Assembly: GCA_038501195.1 (NCBI GenBank)
Contig: JBBPUQ010000009.1
Coordinates: forward strand, 1,612,001 to 1,676,000
DNA: 64,000 nt
DNA from: Nemania diffusa
Taxonomy: Eukaryota; Ascomycota; Sordariomycetes; Xylariales; Xylariaceae
Direction: 5' to 3'
The position numbers were made by a program, and so were the translations under genes. Shown piece by piece: positions 22,033 through 32,712 of the stretch (within the stretch, counting starts at the first letter, position 1; each line of letters begins with the position of its first letter). Below the pieces are notes generated by a model, which was not told where the DNA came from, ran no database searches, and saw only the letters and a program-made list of their open reading frames with translations.

Positions 22033-23665
22033 ATGTATTGCCAAAAGTGCCGAGCCCCGCTGAAGCTGGACGGGTCTCTGGTCGACTTGAATCCAGCTGC
22101 CTTCGACCTCCTAGTTGGTTTGTTGCCGTCCTTGTCCTTGTTGCTGTCCTCGATGTCGTCCTCGTTGACTTCCTCGATTCATTTCACAGACTAGGCACTC
22201 TTTTTGACTTCTTCTAACACTCATGCGCCTGCCTATTACAGCTTCTTCGGCCCAGCAGCACCCGAATCGTTCGCACCCTGCGCGTCCCTCTTATCCCCAC
22301 GAGTCCGAGCGACGAGCCCTATACGATAAAGTGTCCAAGAATGCCAACCCACCCACGTTTAAGAAGCAAGGTGGCGGCGTGCGTACCGACGGGCACCCTC
22401 GTAATAGTTCCGCCATGTCATTTGTGCTTTTGACAGAGTCTCAAGTTGCTCCGCCAAGATTGACCACTCTGCTTGAACAGCCAGCCTCCAGCCAACCGCG
22501 CCGAGCATCCTTCTCGGCAAGCCAACGCGCCGATGGCAGGACCGCCCAACCCCACGAAGCGGAGCGCATAAACAGACTCTTCGAAATCCTGTCTGCTCGA
22601 TCTGATATCGACCACCCAGTCTGTGTCGAGTGCACAGAGATGCTTGTCGATGGACTTCAGAAGAGATTAGAATCCAGTGTCCGCGAACGAGATGCCTATG
22701 CTGGATTCTTGAAGCAAGTCCAGGCCGATGTCCCGAGCGAAGAAGATGTGGCTGAATCAAAACGCCTCCTTGCTCAGGCCAAAGCAGAGGAAGAGGAGTC
22801 GATGAAAGAATTACTGAAACTCGAAAGGGAGAAGGCGGCCTTGGACGAAGAGATAATAGCTCTCGAAGAGGAATCCAAGAAACTCGATGACGATGAAGAG
22901 AAATTCTGGCGGGAGCGCAATGCATTTGCCTCGAGGCTCACCGAGTTCCAAAACGAGCGGGATAGCATCAACTCCAAGTTCGACCACGACTCCCAGCTCC
23001 TTACTAAACTACAACGCGCAAATCTCTACAACGATACCTTCTCCATACATCACGATGGCACTTTCGCCACTATCAACGGCCTTAGGTTGGGAAGGTTATC
23101 CTCCAAACCCGTTGACTGGCCCGAGATCAATGCCGCCTGGGGCCAAGCACTTTTGCTTGTTGTCACGGTAGCCGACAAGCTCGGGTGCAAATTTGATGGC
23201 TACGAGCCCGTACCGATGGGCTCAGCGTCAAAAATAATAAAATACGAGCACGTATCGCCTTCCTCGAGCCGCGTGGGCGGTCCCAGAAGTGGCCCCCCGC
23301 CAGCTCCTAAGAAGAGCGTGCTTGACCTCTATTGCACGGGCGATCTTCCGCTACAAATGTTATGGAACAGAAGCTTCGACAAAGGCATGGTGGCCTTCTT
23401 GGAACTGATCCGTCAGCTGGGAGTATTCGTGCACGAGCAGACCAAGGCAGATACTGGACCCCACGCTTTTGCCGCTAGCGCGTTGGTTTTGCCTTATAAG
23501 ATTGAGGGTGATAAGATAGGGGACGATAGGATTGGCCATGTCAGCATCAGGCTAGGAATCACGAACGACGAAGGGTGGACGAAGGCGTGTAAGTTCGTTT
23601 TGACGTGTTGCAAGTTCCTTATTGCGCATGCGAGCAATGTCAGCTTTTTAGCCAACGGGCGGTAA
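22033..23665 (+). CDS. atg6: Atg6/Vps30 (Beclin 1 homologue)
   Basis: Atg6 is the shared subunit of PI3-kinase complexes I (autophagy, with Atg14) and II (endosomal sorting, with Vps38). Exon 1, 22033-22117, encodes MYCQKCRAPLKLDGSL and the conserved LNPAAFDLLV. A 124-base intron (GTTTGT donor, TTCTAAC branch, TTACAG acceptor) leads to exon 22242-23665; total 502 residues. A disordered region precedes a coiled coil from about residue 178 (YAGFLKQVQADVPSEEDV) to 275, followed by the beta-alpha domain beginning LLTKLQRANLYNDTFSIHHD, with NGLRLGRLSS, VDWPEINAAWGQALLLV and a C-terminal WTKACKFVLTCCKFLIAHAS. The N-terminal C-x-x-C pair, length and domain order match Beclin proteins. The intron contains repeated TCCTCG/TTGTCC words. 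Confidence 0.94.
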
Positions 23666-24504
23666 TGTATACGTGCTGGGCAAACAATACTACATTACTA
23701 GGTCGGAGTTTAACCAAAGTTGGGATTTATCATACCTATTTCATCTACATAGAGGAGTTATTACGGAGCGGTGTTGATCGCTAAATATTGAGAGTGGATC
23801 GGTTGATATTTACTACCTAGCGAACTTTGGAGTTTCACGGATGCGCTCGAATATATTTTGTAGAAATATTCTAACGGGATTAGGCCCCGACTCTACCTCA
23901 TCTTCCTTCACCAGCCGCTAGGTTCGAAACGTGAATATCCTCCCTGTTCCTAACAGTAATATAAACACGCCGGTATTCGTCGTTGACTCCTATCCAAATC
24001 AGAAGTATGACATAGTATTTTGTTAGACCATTGTCTGCGACATGCTTTTCGCGCCCAGCAATAGCGCATTTCGCCTTAATCCAACATCTTAACTGTGACC
24101 ACAGCCAACTTATTTCCCAAAACTAGGTATACTATCCAAATTTGAGAATTATTAGAAAACTTCTACAAAGAAAAATAAGTTGGTATGATTATATAAGCCT
24201 ATTGATAGATTACAAAGGTTTGATTGCAAAGTTGGCATAGATCATCTATGGAAAGAAACTAAATAATACTATAACAAACAACCAACTTTTTATCTTGGTG
24301 GGTTATTTGAGTAGTTGGAACAGATCGAATTGAAACCCGTTGAGTTGGGAGTTGATTTGGTAGTCTAAAGACTATTTACAAGTCAAGGAAGTTTAGGCAG
24401 GCTGCGATACTGAGCATTTCAAAGGCTAACAATTAAAGCTAAGCTTCATGTCACAATTATACCAATCTTATCATATCATTGAGATCCCCCTGCAATGTCT
24501 CCTC
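23666..24504. other. Convergent intergenic region
   Basis: A+T-rich spacer between the 3' ends of atg6 and the amidohydrolase gene. CCAACTT/AAGTTGG words recur around 24100-24350. No coding or RNA gene seen. Confidence 0.55.
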
Positions 24505-25755
24505 TCAAGCAAGCGTGACTACATCCTGGACTTCCACGCCGCCAACCCAGACCTTCGCGATATCTCGCGTATTCGAGATATTCAGAAGCGGGTTCGAGTT
24601 GAGCAGCACGAGGTCGGCTCGCTTCCCAACCTCGATCTCGCCCCGATCGTACAGCCGATGCCACCTCGCGCTCTCGACCGTGCCCGCCCTCAGCGCCTCC
24701 AGCGGCGTGAGGCCCACGCCGCCGAGCAACCGCAGCTCCTCGTGCAGCGTGCTCCCGAACGGGAGATCGAGGCCCGGCGCGACGGCGCCGACGGCATCCG
24801 TGCCGGCGAGGATGGACACGCCTGCCTTATGCAGCCGCCTCACGTTCGCCTCGACGTGCGCGTAGGTGGCGTTGGTGCTGTTCGCGCGCCCGAGGAACGC
24901 GAACACGGCGGGGTTGCTGTAGCCGTATTTGAAGACGGTCATGGTGGGCGTCACGAACTGCCCGTTCCGCTTCATCGCGGCGACGGTGCGGCAGGGCAGC
25001 AGGCCGTCGTCGGGCGTGTGCTGGAGGCCGTCGCTCTTCGATGCCACGGCTTGTTCTAGGGACGCGAGGTCGGCGGCGTGGGTCATGGTCTGTCGGCCGA
25101 AGGTGCCGTGGGCCGTCGCCACGAGCGTGTCTTGCTGCCCCTGCGTCAGACTCGCTGGCTTTGCTGTGAGCTTGTAGTAGTCGCTGCCGTTGCTGAAGGC
25201 CCAGCTTACGAGCTGCGGCAGGTCTGTGTCGGGGTAGACGAGCTGGTCTGGTGGAGGCTGTAGGGCGCCATTACTGCTGCCGTTGCCCACGGCTGCTATG
25301 CCTGCTGAGAGAAACGAGGCGAGGCCGGTCTGGTTGTTGTTCCTCAGCGCAGCGCAGGCTGCGTAGTCGCGGCATGCCATGTTCAGTGCTGTCGTCACGC
25401 CGTACGACGTGATGCTAGCGAGTCCTGCCACATCGGGTATGTGTACGTGGGCGTCGATCAACCCGGGGATAAGAAATTTCCCGGTGCCATCCACGATAGT
25501 TTCGACGTTCTTAGTGTCCGCTGTGATCCGACCATTTGAAAATACGACTGACTGAGGTTCTGTGAAGCCCTGCCCATCAAACACGCGGACTCCGTGAATG
25601 GCCGTCTTCGTCGAGATAAGTGGTGCTCGACGTGCGTGTAGTTGGTCTTTGATATCAAGTGCTGTCACTCTGCGCTGGGAGTGTTGGAGGCATGCTAACG
25701 TGTTGTTCAGGAGAACGGTGAGGACAAAGTATGAGAGTTGTTGTTTCGGCCACAT
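24505..25755 (-). CDS. Secreted metal-dependent amidohydrolase
   Basis: A member of the amidohydrolase superfamily (imidazolonepropionase/prolidase-like branch), which hydrolyses C-N bonds of amides or cyclic ureas; the substrate is unknown. Single exon, 416 residues. The N-terminus has a hydrophobic signal-like segment (YFVLTVLLNNTLACL). The full metal-site set is visible: H103 and H105 in DAHVH, K195 in YYKL (carboxylated-lysine position), H226 in THAAD, H246 in LQHTPDDG and D320 in AGTD. The C-terminal GEIEVGKRADLVLLNSNPLL is the usual family ending. Several N-x-S/T sites fit secretion. The coding DNA around 24,650-25,200 is clearly more G+C-rich than its neighbours. It is divergent from a regulator gene, which could control it (inference). 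Confidence 0.87.
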   Translation of the reverse strand: MWPKQQLSYFVLTVLLNNTLACLQHSQRRVTALDIKDQLHARRAPLISTKTAIHGVRVFDGQGFTEPQSVVFSNGRITADTKNVETIVDGTGKFLIPGLIDAHVHIPDVAGLASITSYGVTTALNMACRDYAACAALRNNNQTGLASFLSAGIAAVGNGSSNGALQPPPDQLVYPDTDLPQLVSWAFSNGSDYYKLTAKPASLTQGQQDTLVATAHGTFGRQTMTHAADLASLEQAVASKSDGLQHTPDDGLLPCRTVAAMKRNGQFVTPTMTVFKYGYSNPAVFAFLGRANSTNATYAHVEANVRRLHKAGVSILAGTDAVGAVAPGLDLPFGSTLHEELRLLGGVGLTPLEALRAGTVESARWHRLYDRGEIEVGKRADLVLLNSNPLLNISNTRDIAKVWVGGVEVQDVVTLA

Positions 25756-26371
25756 CTTGGGATGTTATGCTGGAAGCTGCTTGGGGTGATAAGCTGAAAA
25801 CTACCGGAGAGGACTTGATGATATCTCTGATAGTCTTTTTAAGATAAATATCCAGTCGGTCTTCTGCTGCGTCTAACCCGCCTTTTATACATGATCATTC
25901 CGGGCTTTACGAGCGAGGTTAGCACTGACACATACTCCTTACCGCGTCCCGAAGGATGTGAAAAGATTGTCTGGAAGAGCCATTACGAAGCTCCCTGGTC
26001 AACCTCGCACACTATACCGATTGAAGACACAGCGAGATACCAGAGGCAACCTCCAGAGTAATCATGGAGATGGCGAATTTTCATTACGGTGGTAGATATG
26101 CGTAGGTACCGTACCCCAGACTTGACGGCACAGCTAGGATGCTCGCACACTAATCCTAATGGAGAATATTAAGTCATGGGTATGAACCCAAAATCCTAGT
26201 AGTCTTGGCTGTAGGAACAAACCCCTTCCCCTTTCTAGTTCTGGCACCTCTTTGATGGAAATTTGAGGCGGACGCAATGAGTTCAGTCTATCTCTGATGG
26301 TATTCAGCCAGTAGTAAGCTTAGTCAAACTTCTTCGTGCTCGCCCACCATTATCTAGTTTCTGCAGACTTG
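25756..26371. promoter_or_regulatory. Shared divergent promoter of the amidohydrolase and the Zn2Cys6 regulator
   Basis: A 616-base region between divergently oriented genes with no coding sequence. Such an arrangement often reflects a pathway gene and its regulator, but no specific operator could be identified by eye. Confidence 0.4.
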
Positions 26372-27783
26372 ATGGCCCTCATGGCAAATGGATCTAAGCG
26401 ATTCCACTCCAAATCTCGAAATGTAAGTATACCGGCAATAGCTATCTTATCGTGTGGTTCGCTGATTATCCTAGGGTTGCTTAAATAATCCCAACCTTGA
26501 GTGTGAATAAACGCGATGCTTACCAATTCTCGTTTCCAGGGTGTGGGCAGTGTAAAAGACGGCGCGTACGAGTTCGTGCTACAATGCTTTTGTTGGTACG
26601 CACAAGCTAATGACCTCTGTAGTGTAATTTTCAAGGCCCTGTTTGCTCAAATTGCCATCGACGCAATGAGTTCTGTGACTATCTTCTAGATAATGACTCC
26701 CATTTGCCAGAGATAAAGGTATCTCGGAGCCATGCACACACTGCCCCTTCCGAATCTAGTATTGCTTGTCGTCTAATGAAGAGTTTTTCTTTCGAAGACG
26801 AGTATGCTTACCTCTCATCTTGCGCCGAGCTCTTCATAGCACTGGACTACTACCCAATCCTCGCCAATGAGGGAGATCTTCAGGCTTGTACAAAAGCCTT
26901 CTTCTCGAATACAGACTGGTCGCATTTCGCACTTTTACGGGATAAACTTCCTGTCTCTAAAGGGGATTATGGCTACCAAAACAAAAAGCTTGAGTACTTG
27001 CTACCGACTATATCTTCGCTATGCGCTATGCATCAAACACTACAAAGAGAATCTCGGTCGCCAGGCACATATGCTCAAGCTTTGCAGTACAACATAACTG
27101 CATCTACCAGGTTCCGACACGCGGAAAATGGTGTTCACGAAGGCAACTGGCTTCCCATGTTAATGTTTGGCGTCGGGTATATCATGTTCAGCTTCGCCGA
27201 TGCTCTCGCTGCGCCAGACTACGATTTCGATTACCTCAGCATATTTCACATCTTGAGGGGGACAGCTAAAATAGGGGATGAGATTGGCGAACATTTAGAG
27301 AAGAGCTACCTAAGTGGTATACTACAGCGCAGGCGGCAAGAGCTGGCCGAGCCTTCGGGGCCTGACGATAGTCTGCAAGCTATAAATCAGCTGGGTTTAT
27401 TAGAACACCCGACGGGCACGTCTGAGACGACGCGAGCACACTGCAGACATGCCCTAGATAAATTGAAGTGGTGGGCTCGATTCGTTCATGGTACGCCACA
27501 AATTTGGAAACATTTCATCCTCTGGCCGGCATCGGTCACAGACGGATTTATCATCGCCCTGAAAGAGAAACAGCCGCTAGCGTTACTAACCTACATCTAT
27601 TGGTGTGCGGTCATGTACCGCGCACCTAGGCGATGGTACACGGACGGCTGGCATCAACGGGTTGCTGTTGCTGTTATGTCCGAGCTAGGACCGGAATATG
27701 ATGCTTTGTTAGAATGGCCGAGCTTCACATTGAGTCTTCCCACCATTTCAAATGATGTAAGAGGCTCATTTCATATCAGCTAG
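26372..27783 (+). pseudogene. Zn2Cys6 fungal transcription factor with an apparently frameshifted zinc cluster
   Basis: Exon 1, 26372-26422 (M-A-L to FHSKSRN), ends in a good GTAAGT donor. The next exon, from 26540, carries GCGQCKRRRVR, which needs one more base to be in frame with exon 1. The third Cys (TGC at 26577) and following CYNAFV are in yet another frame, offset by a five-base GTTCG after the VR codons. A 40-base intron at 26596-26635 then joins correctly to GPVCSNCHRRNEFCDYLLDN. The last exon, 26636-27783, is open for about 380 codons and resembles the C-terminal region of Upc2-like regulators. As written, the zinc cluster cannot be translated in one frame, so the gene is either recently broken or has base errors here. 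The long intact remainder argues for a recent lesion or an error. Upstream motif HSKSRN-GC is typical of this subfamily. Confidence 0.6.
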
Positions 27784-27963
27784 GGGCAATTTCTATCACT
27801 AAAACGAAAGCAAGGCACCAAGTGTAAACGTATATCAATTTAAGGGTAAACAGTGAGCGCTATGTGTTTTGATCCTTTATATCTCGCGACTTGTCAAGGG
27901 GTTGTTAAACATGTAAAAAATGCAGATTGATTCGCCACAATAGGCGTACAAATTTCCCCGTGA

Positions 27964-28771
27964 TCACCGAAAATACTCGCCTACATTGCCAAGGGTCTCG
28001 CTACTCCCATACATTATTGTGTGGTCTTGGTAAAAACTAGGGATCATTCCAAGCCTGCAGAAACTGCATTTGCGTGACAGCACACCATCCTCAATGAATT
28101 CGTTGAGAGGGAGTAGCCGTCCACAGCCGTCCCTACAAGGCACGTACCCTCTTACCCTACTCCGTCTGTCATCTAGTATAGTACACGGGCTGCACACTAC
28201 TCCTAACATCCCAGTCGTAGATGGACCCCCAAATATGAAGTCAACAGGCCCTCGGGATGTATCACAATGGGGGCAATAAAACTTCCCCGGTGTTTTTGCT
28301 ATTCAAGATCCAGGTGTCAGTAGTTGCTCTTTGTAGGAACAGCGAGAGTCATATCGGGAGGATCTAGGGTTCAGAAGAGAAGTAAACAGAATACTAACCC
28401 GGCACCGCTTTAAAGAGCCATACATTTCTTTCCCATTCAGCCCTGGGGTTGTAACTTTCATGAGCCACCTGATTCGCACTTGCTCTCGGCTCCCCGTGAA
28501 TAACAGAACCCGCCCGAATGACCGGGCTCTGTCTTGGATGGCATTCGGGGAGGTGCTGACTGACTGGCGGAAGCGCGACGCTTCCATCTAGAGCCCTCTG
28601 CATTGCTGGGAGCTGGTATCGACTGTCACGACGACCGGGTCGAAAATTAGATCCTGAATGGCTACCTAGTCCATGCCCAGAGCGCCGATGATGGTGGGCG
28701 CGCCTTGGGTTTGAACTTGAACTTGAGCGATTCCTGCTTCCACTATCGCGACTAGGCCCGCTTGAATCCAT
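27964..28771 (-). CDS. Small protein with four Cys pairs (putative zinc-binding)
   Basis: Not recognised. Exon 1, 28399-28771, and exon 2, 27964-28298, are joined by a 100-base phase-1 intron (GTTAGT donor, GAATAG acceptor), giving 235 residues. The N-terminal half is Ser/Arg/Gly/His-rich and disordered. Exon 2 has four Cys pairs in about 75 residues: FYCPHC, VVCSPC, YVPCRDGC and RKCSFC. Paired in twos, they could form one or two treble-clef or ribbon zinc sites. Neither half alone would be convincing; the splice that preserves frame and brings the first Cys pair in front of the other three is the main support. The function is unknown. Confidence 0.6.
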
Positions 28772-30122
28772 GTTGCGAAGAATATCTGAGTTGATGAAGA
28801 GTCTATTGTAGCATGATGTAGCGTGATTGAAAAATAGAGAGTTAGGCCCTCTTTATATATAAGGACTTTATTATTCTTGCTTGCACCATATACAGTAAAG
28901 TTTTGACTCGCGAGGCTACACAGCTTTCTATAACCATCCCTCCAGAAAAACAAAGACGAAAAAAATTGTCTGGTCATACACTCTTTTATGTAGGGAGGTG
29001 CTTAGCTATTTGAGATATAGAGTTCGCTAGGTACGAGAAATATCAGAAGTCTTGGTTTCTCTACTTTTCAAGATGATACTGTTTTTTAACAGTTTTGAAT
29101 CCCAGTTATCCGTGTGGTTGGGGATTATATAGACTCCTAAAAGTGTGACAGCGCGGGCAATCAAGCCACCTCTCAAGTCACTCACTATAAAACTCAGTTT
29201 TTCTCAAAATACATCATCCCTCCTTAACTACCTAGGTAGGTAGTCATCTTCCTTTCTAGATACCCGCATTCTAGCTAGGAGAGGCCGGTCCTGGAGAGAA
29301 AATCCTATCGATTATTTTCTAGTATTGAAGCTAGAAATCCATTGTGACCTTCCTCAGGTCTCCACAGTGCCGTGTGTGCCTATCACACGTTTCGTTAAAT
29401 AACAGAAAGACTGAACACTGTCATCTATATCTCAACATTTTTGGGTTTCACAAGGGAAAGCAGCTTAGAATTAAGCGCCGAGTTTTTGCTTTGAGCAGCT
29501 ACAGACTCCTAACGACGCCTGTCTGGCCTCTGCCCTTCCTGGATCCTAGGACACAGTTTCAGTACCGCCTGCTATGTTTTTCTATGATTAGCGTAGGACC
29601 TTTGACCAAGGGAAGCTCGTCCCTTAACAGCTTCTCACGTCACACGTGGCTTTGAGGTAGGACAAGAAAAGACTCTGCAGAGGCAAGCAAGCCTAGGACC
29701 CAGCTTAGGTAGAATCGTCGATGTCCAGTCCAGAAATGCCTCCTAGGGTCGGCGGGTCAAGAGGCGTCACTCGCATCCCTATATGGAGCTTCATGCGTCA
29801 TGTTCTTACTAGAGATATATGAACGTTGAGAAAGAGCATAGGAAGACTTCCTACTTAGAACTCACAGATTAGACATGAGACAATTAACGCTGGTTATAGA
29901 GGAATAGGGGTTGGACTGTTCAACAACAAAAACCGACCGAGACGTGCCTCGGGTTCAAGACTGGGAACATGAGGAAACTTCGCTGCTGCAAATGTAATGT
30001 GGGCGACGCTCATGGTAGTGTGCAGGCCGTGAGTTTTCTATTGCGATCCCTAGTTATGCACAGCTCTCTACAACGTACATAAGCATATCTCATAACTGCC
30101 GACTTGTTCACACGTGGGCCGC
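28772..30122. other. Intergenic region
   Basis: About 1.35 kb without a supported gene. One frame of 103 codons at 29344-29655 starts with GTG and lacks family features, so it was not accepted. There is an exact TACCTAGGTA at 29229-29238. Confidence 0.5.
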
Positions 30123-32396
30123 TCACCCCACCTCATTCGTGAACCTTACATCCTGTTGTCCTAGTTTCCGGTTGACTCTCTCCTCGCTGACGTCTAAATG
30201 TGATAGAGTTATCGAATCCAGAGACAAGATTGACGTCATGGTTCCTCCAGTATTACCTAGGATGGCATTATCATCCTCAAATCCTATCCTAAACGTCGCC
30301 GATGGTCGCGGGCTTGTCACCAGCACTTTAACCGTCGCAGGCATATTCGATGCTGTAAGTTCGAGAATGTCTCCCAATGCATCGAACATGGGGTCTTCAA
30401 ACTCCTCACGCTCGTAAAAGGAAACACCGTCTACGAGACAGACAAGCGTAATCTCTTCAGGCAGCTGCCGCACCAACCAGCTGAATAGATGCCTCAGCTG
30501 CGACAGGCTGTGGCCTTGTTCAATGACGTCCGGGTCGACATCAGGAGGGAGGAGATGTCCAGGGCCGAAGTCATGGTCGCAGAGCAGCTGCGCAATCAAG
30601 CTGCGCACCATGCGCTTAATAACGCGCTGTCTAGTCCCAAGATTGTAATTATCTTCCCCGTCATACGTGTGTTCAAGGCCACCATCGATATCATCTTCCG
30701 AATCGCTTGAGTCGATGTCAGATTCGTCGTCGTCGTCTCCCAAGTGGAAGCCGCAGAACCACACTAAACAGAGGTAGCGTTTCCGAGACCGGAATGCCTT
30801 TGTAAGAGTCTTGCAGAAAACAGACAGGGCGGAAGTTGTCATGTGGAAGGGCGAAAAGTCCCCGTATATCATCAACCTTGAGGGTCTTGGTGATACGATC
30901 CAGTCTTGAAATACCTGGTTGCTGACGATCTGTTCTGTCCGTGCTCGGTCTTGATGGGGGAGGTGTTTGCCTTTCGCTTCAATCGCGTCCATGTCAACTT
31001 CATCGATGTCCATCATGTCCAACAGGTTCCAGAGATCGTCTTGACCGATATATAACGTTTCAGGTTGCGAGGAAAAGTGAGGTGATCGCCACGCAACGGC
31101 CGAATTCGGTGGGATTGGGGAGATACTCCGGGCCAGGTGCTTGAGCTCCTGCGCGTTTGCTATGAGAAGTTCTATGATAGAAGCATTAATCATTGACCCG
31201 GATTCCCACGGACTAACTTGTTACGACTATCTGTAGACTCACCTTCTTGTCTCCGAATCTTGATATTCTGTCGGTTCTCCCGTTCTTTCGCTAGCTCCGC
31301 CTCTTCCTTTGCTTTGTCCATTAGTAAGGCAAGTGTGGCTTCTACCCCAGAAAGTCCATCGGTAATGCTCTCGAGAATGCGTAAGGTAGCTTGCGAGTCT
31401 CCAATTGGAGTGATGTTAGTGGCAGTTGGGGAGGGTTGGAAACGAAATTGCTAACATCTGTGAAAGTCACGGGTATGGGTCTTCAGTGCTTGAGCCATCA
31501 GTTTTTTGCTTCGAGAGGTGATAGTAGTAAGGTCATCGAGGAGAGGCTTCTCGTAATCGGTCCCCTTCATTATTCCTCGAGCTCCGCGGCCCACTGGTGA
31601 ATAGTGTCTTAGATACGATGTCGTGTTCAGGGTTTCGACTTTGGGACTCACGAGAGGACCTTGTGAAGAAAAATATACTCTTGTCCATGGCAGAGAGCAC
31701 GCTCGCAAACAAACTCACTGCTAGCTTTAGGATAAGCTCTTCCTTTGGGAATATTTCGAGAAATAGCTCGACGTCAGAAAACACATCTTCGAGCTCATCA
31801 AATCCGTCGAATATTTTTTTCCGCACTTCGGTACCTTTCTTGACAGCATCAAGGATGACCTGAACCCCTGCGAGGACAGGAGAAACAATGTCCATCTGCG
31901 GGACCACTTTGGTAGCCAAGCGCACCGGTTCGGTGGCGATATCGGCTGCCCATTTGAAAACACGCTGAACGCGTCTCGTGATGCCCGTTTCATCAGTGTA
32001 GTGTTGTCGAGCAATCTCGAATTTACTGTATACGTCGTTCCAGGTTGTGTCCGTGCGTATATCATACACTGGGTTGGAGTGTTTAGTAGTTTTCACCTCA
32101 TCCATGTCTTGGAACTCCTTCATAGCCGAAGGGAAGATCATATCCCAGTATTCCATAGTCTTGTAGATGTTCTTTTTGGAATTCGCACTTGTCGTTGAAA
32201 CCTCGACAGTCCTAGGTTCAGATCTTGCCATATCGTATACCCGCCGTGTCCCCAATGCTTCTAATTGCTTATAACACATTGGTGCTCGGCTTCGGTAATA
32301 CGGATGATAGTTCTTCAATTCTTTCTCAACGAATCCAATTGCCAACGCATAGCTTTGATTTGGTAAAGGCTCTTCGTCAAAGTCGGCCATTTTCAA
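30123..32396 (-). CDS. STAND/NACHT-like fungal protein with degenerate P-loop
   Basis: Four exons on the minus strand: 31652-32396, 31456-31593, 31243-31398 (or to 31389) and 30123-31171, about 695 residues. Intron 1 is GTGAGT...CACCAG, intron 3 GTGAGT...ATCATAG. Intron 2 (GTTAGC...GGAG or CAAG) is weaker, but without it a TAG at 31451-31453 ends the protein. Residues 110-250 form a helical domain like those at the N-terminus of fungal NLR/STAND proteins (WNDVYSKFEIARQHY to FASVLSAMDKSIFFFTR). A charged coiled coil follows (DKAKEEAELAKERENRQN). The last third has a nucleotide-binding-like layout: RLMIYGDFS near residue 449 at the Walker A position but lacking GxxxxGK[S/T], and TLVCLVDGVSFYE near 590 at the Walker B position. 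No WD, ankyrin or TPR repeats follow. The family call is by layout and is tentative. It adjoins the AT-rich block. Confidence 0.6.
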
Positions 32397-32712
32397 AGAT
32401 GTAGGAGTAATGTAATGTAGAAAAGGGACATAACTGGCCTTCCCGATCGCATCCTCGAGCCTACATACTATGTACCTAGGTAGAGCTCAAAGCTAGGGTC
32501 TTGGGAGGGGTTAGGGGAATTTGAGGATAGCTTATCTACCTGATGTAGGTACTTTATTACATTATATAGGTGCTCTTGTTCAAAACCAACTCTCCTTGGT
32601 AGGTAAGCAATAGTAGGCTCGCAGCTTTGAGTAGCATGCTATGCATATGGTGCGCGGTAAGCGGTTTTCCGCCAATCCGCCAGTCAATTGCACATATGCA
32701 CGTTCTGACATA
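32397..32712. promoter_or_regulatory. Upstream region of the STAND-like gene, up to the composition boundary
   Basis: Mixed-composition DNA with an exact TACCTAGGTA at 32473-32482. It is the last normal-composition sequence before the AT-rich block and includes GCGCGGTAAGCGGTTTTCCG at about 32652-32671, a local G+C peak only some 40 bases from the edge. Confidence 0.45.

Noticed and set aside
22359..22925. 188-codon minus-strand frame inside atg6
   Set aside because: Antisense shadow of a clearly identified gene.
29344..29655. 103-codon frame between the Cys-pair gene and the STAND-like gene
   Set aside because: GTG start, no domain or compositional support, no splice partner found.
1200..32712. 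tRNA or 5S rRNA genes
   Set aside because: I checked GTTCGA-like B-box words in the spacers (for example near 1554, 1830, 23933) and found no cloverleaf or A box around them; a covariance-model search would be decisive.
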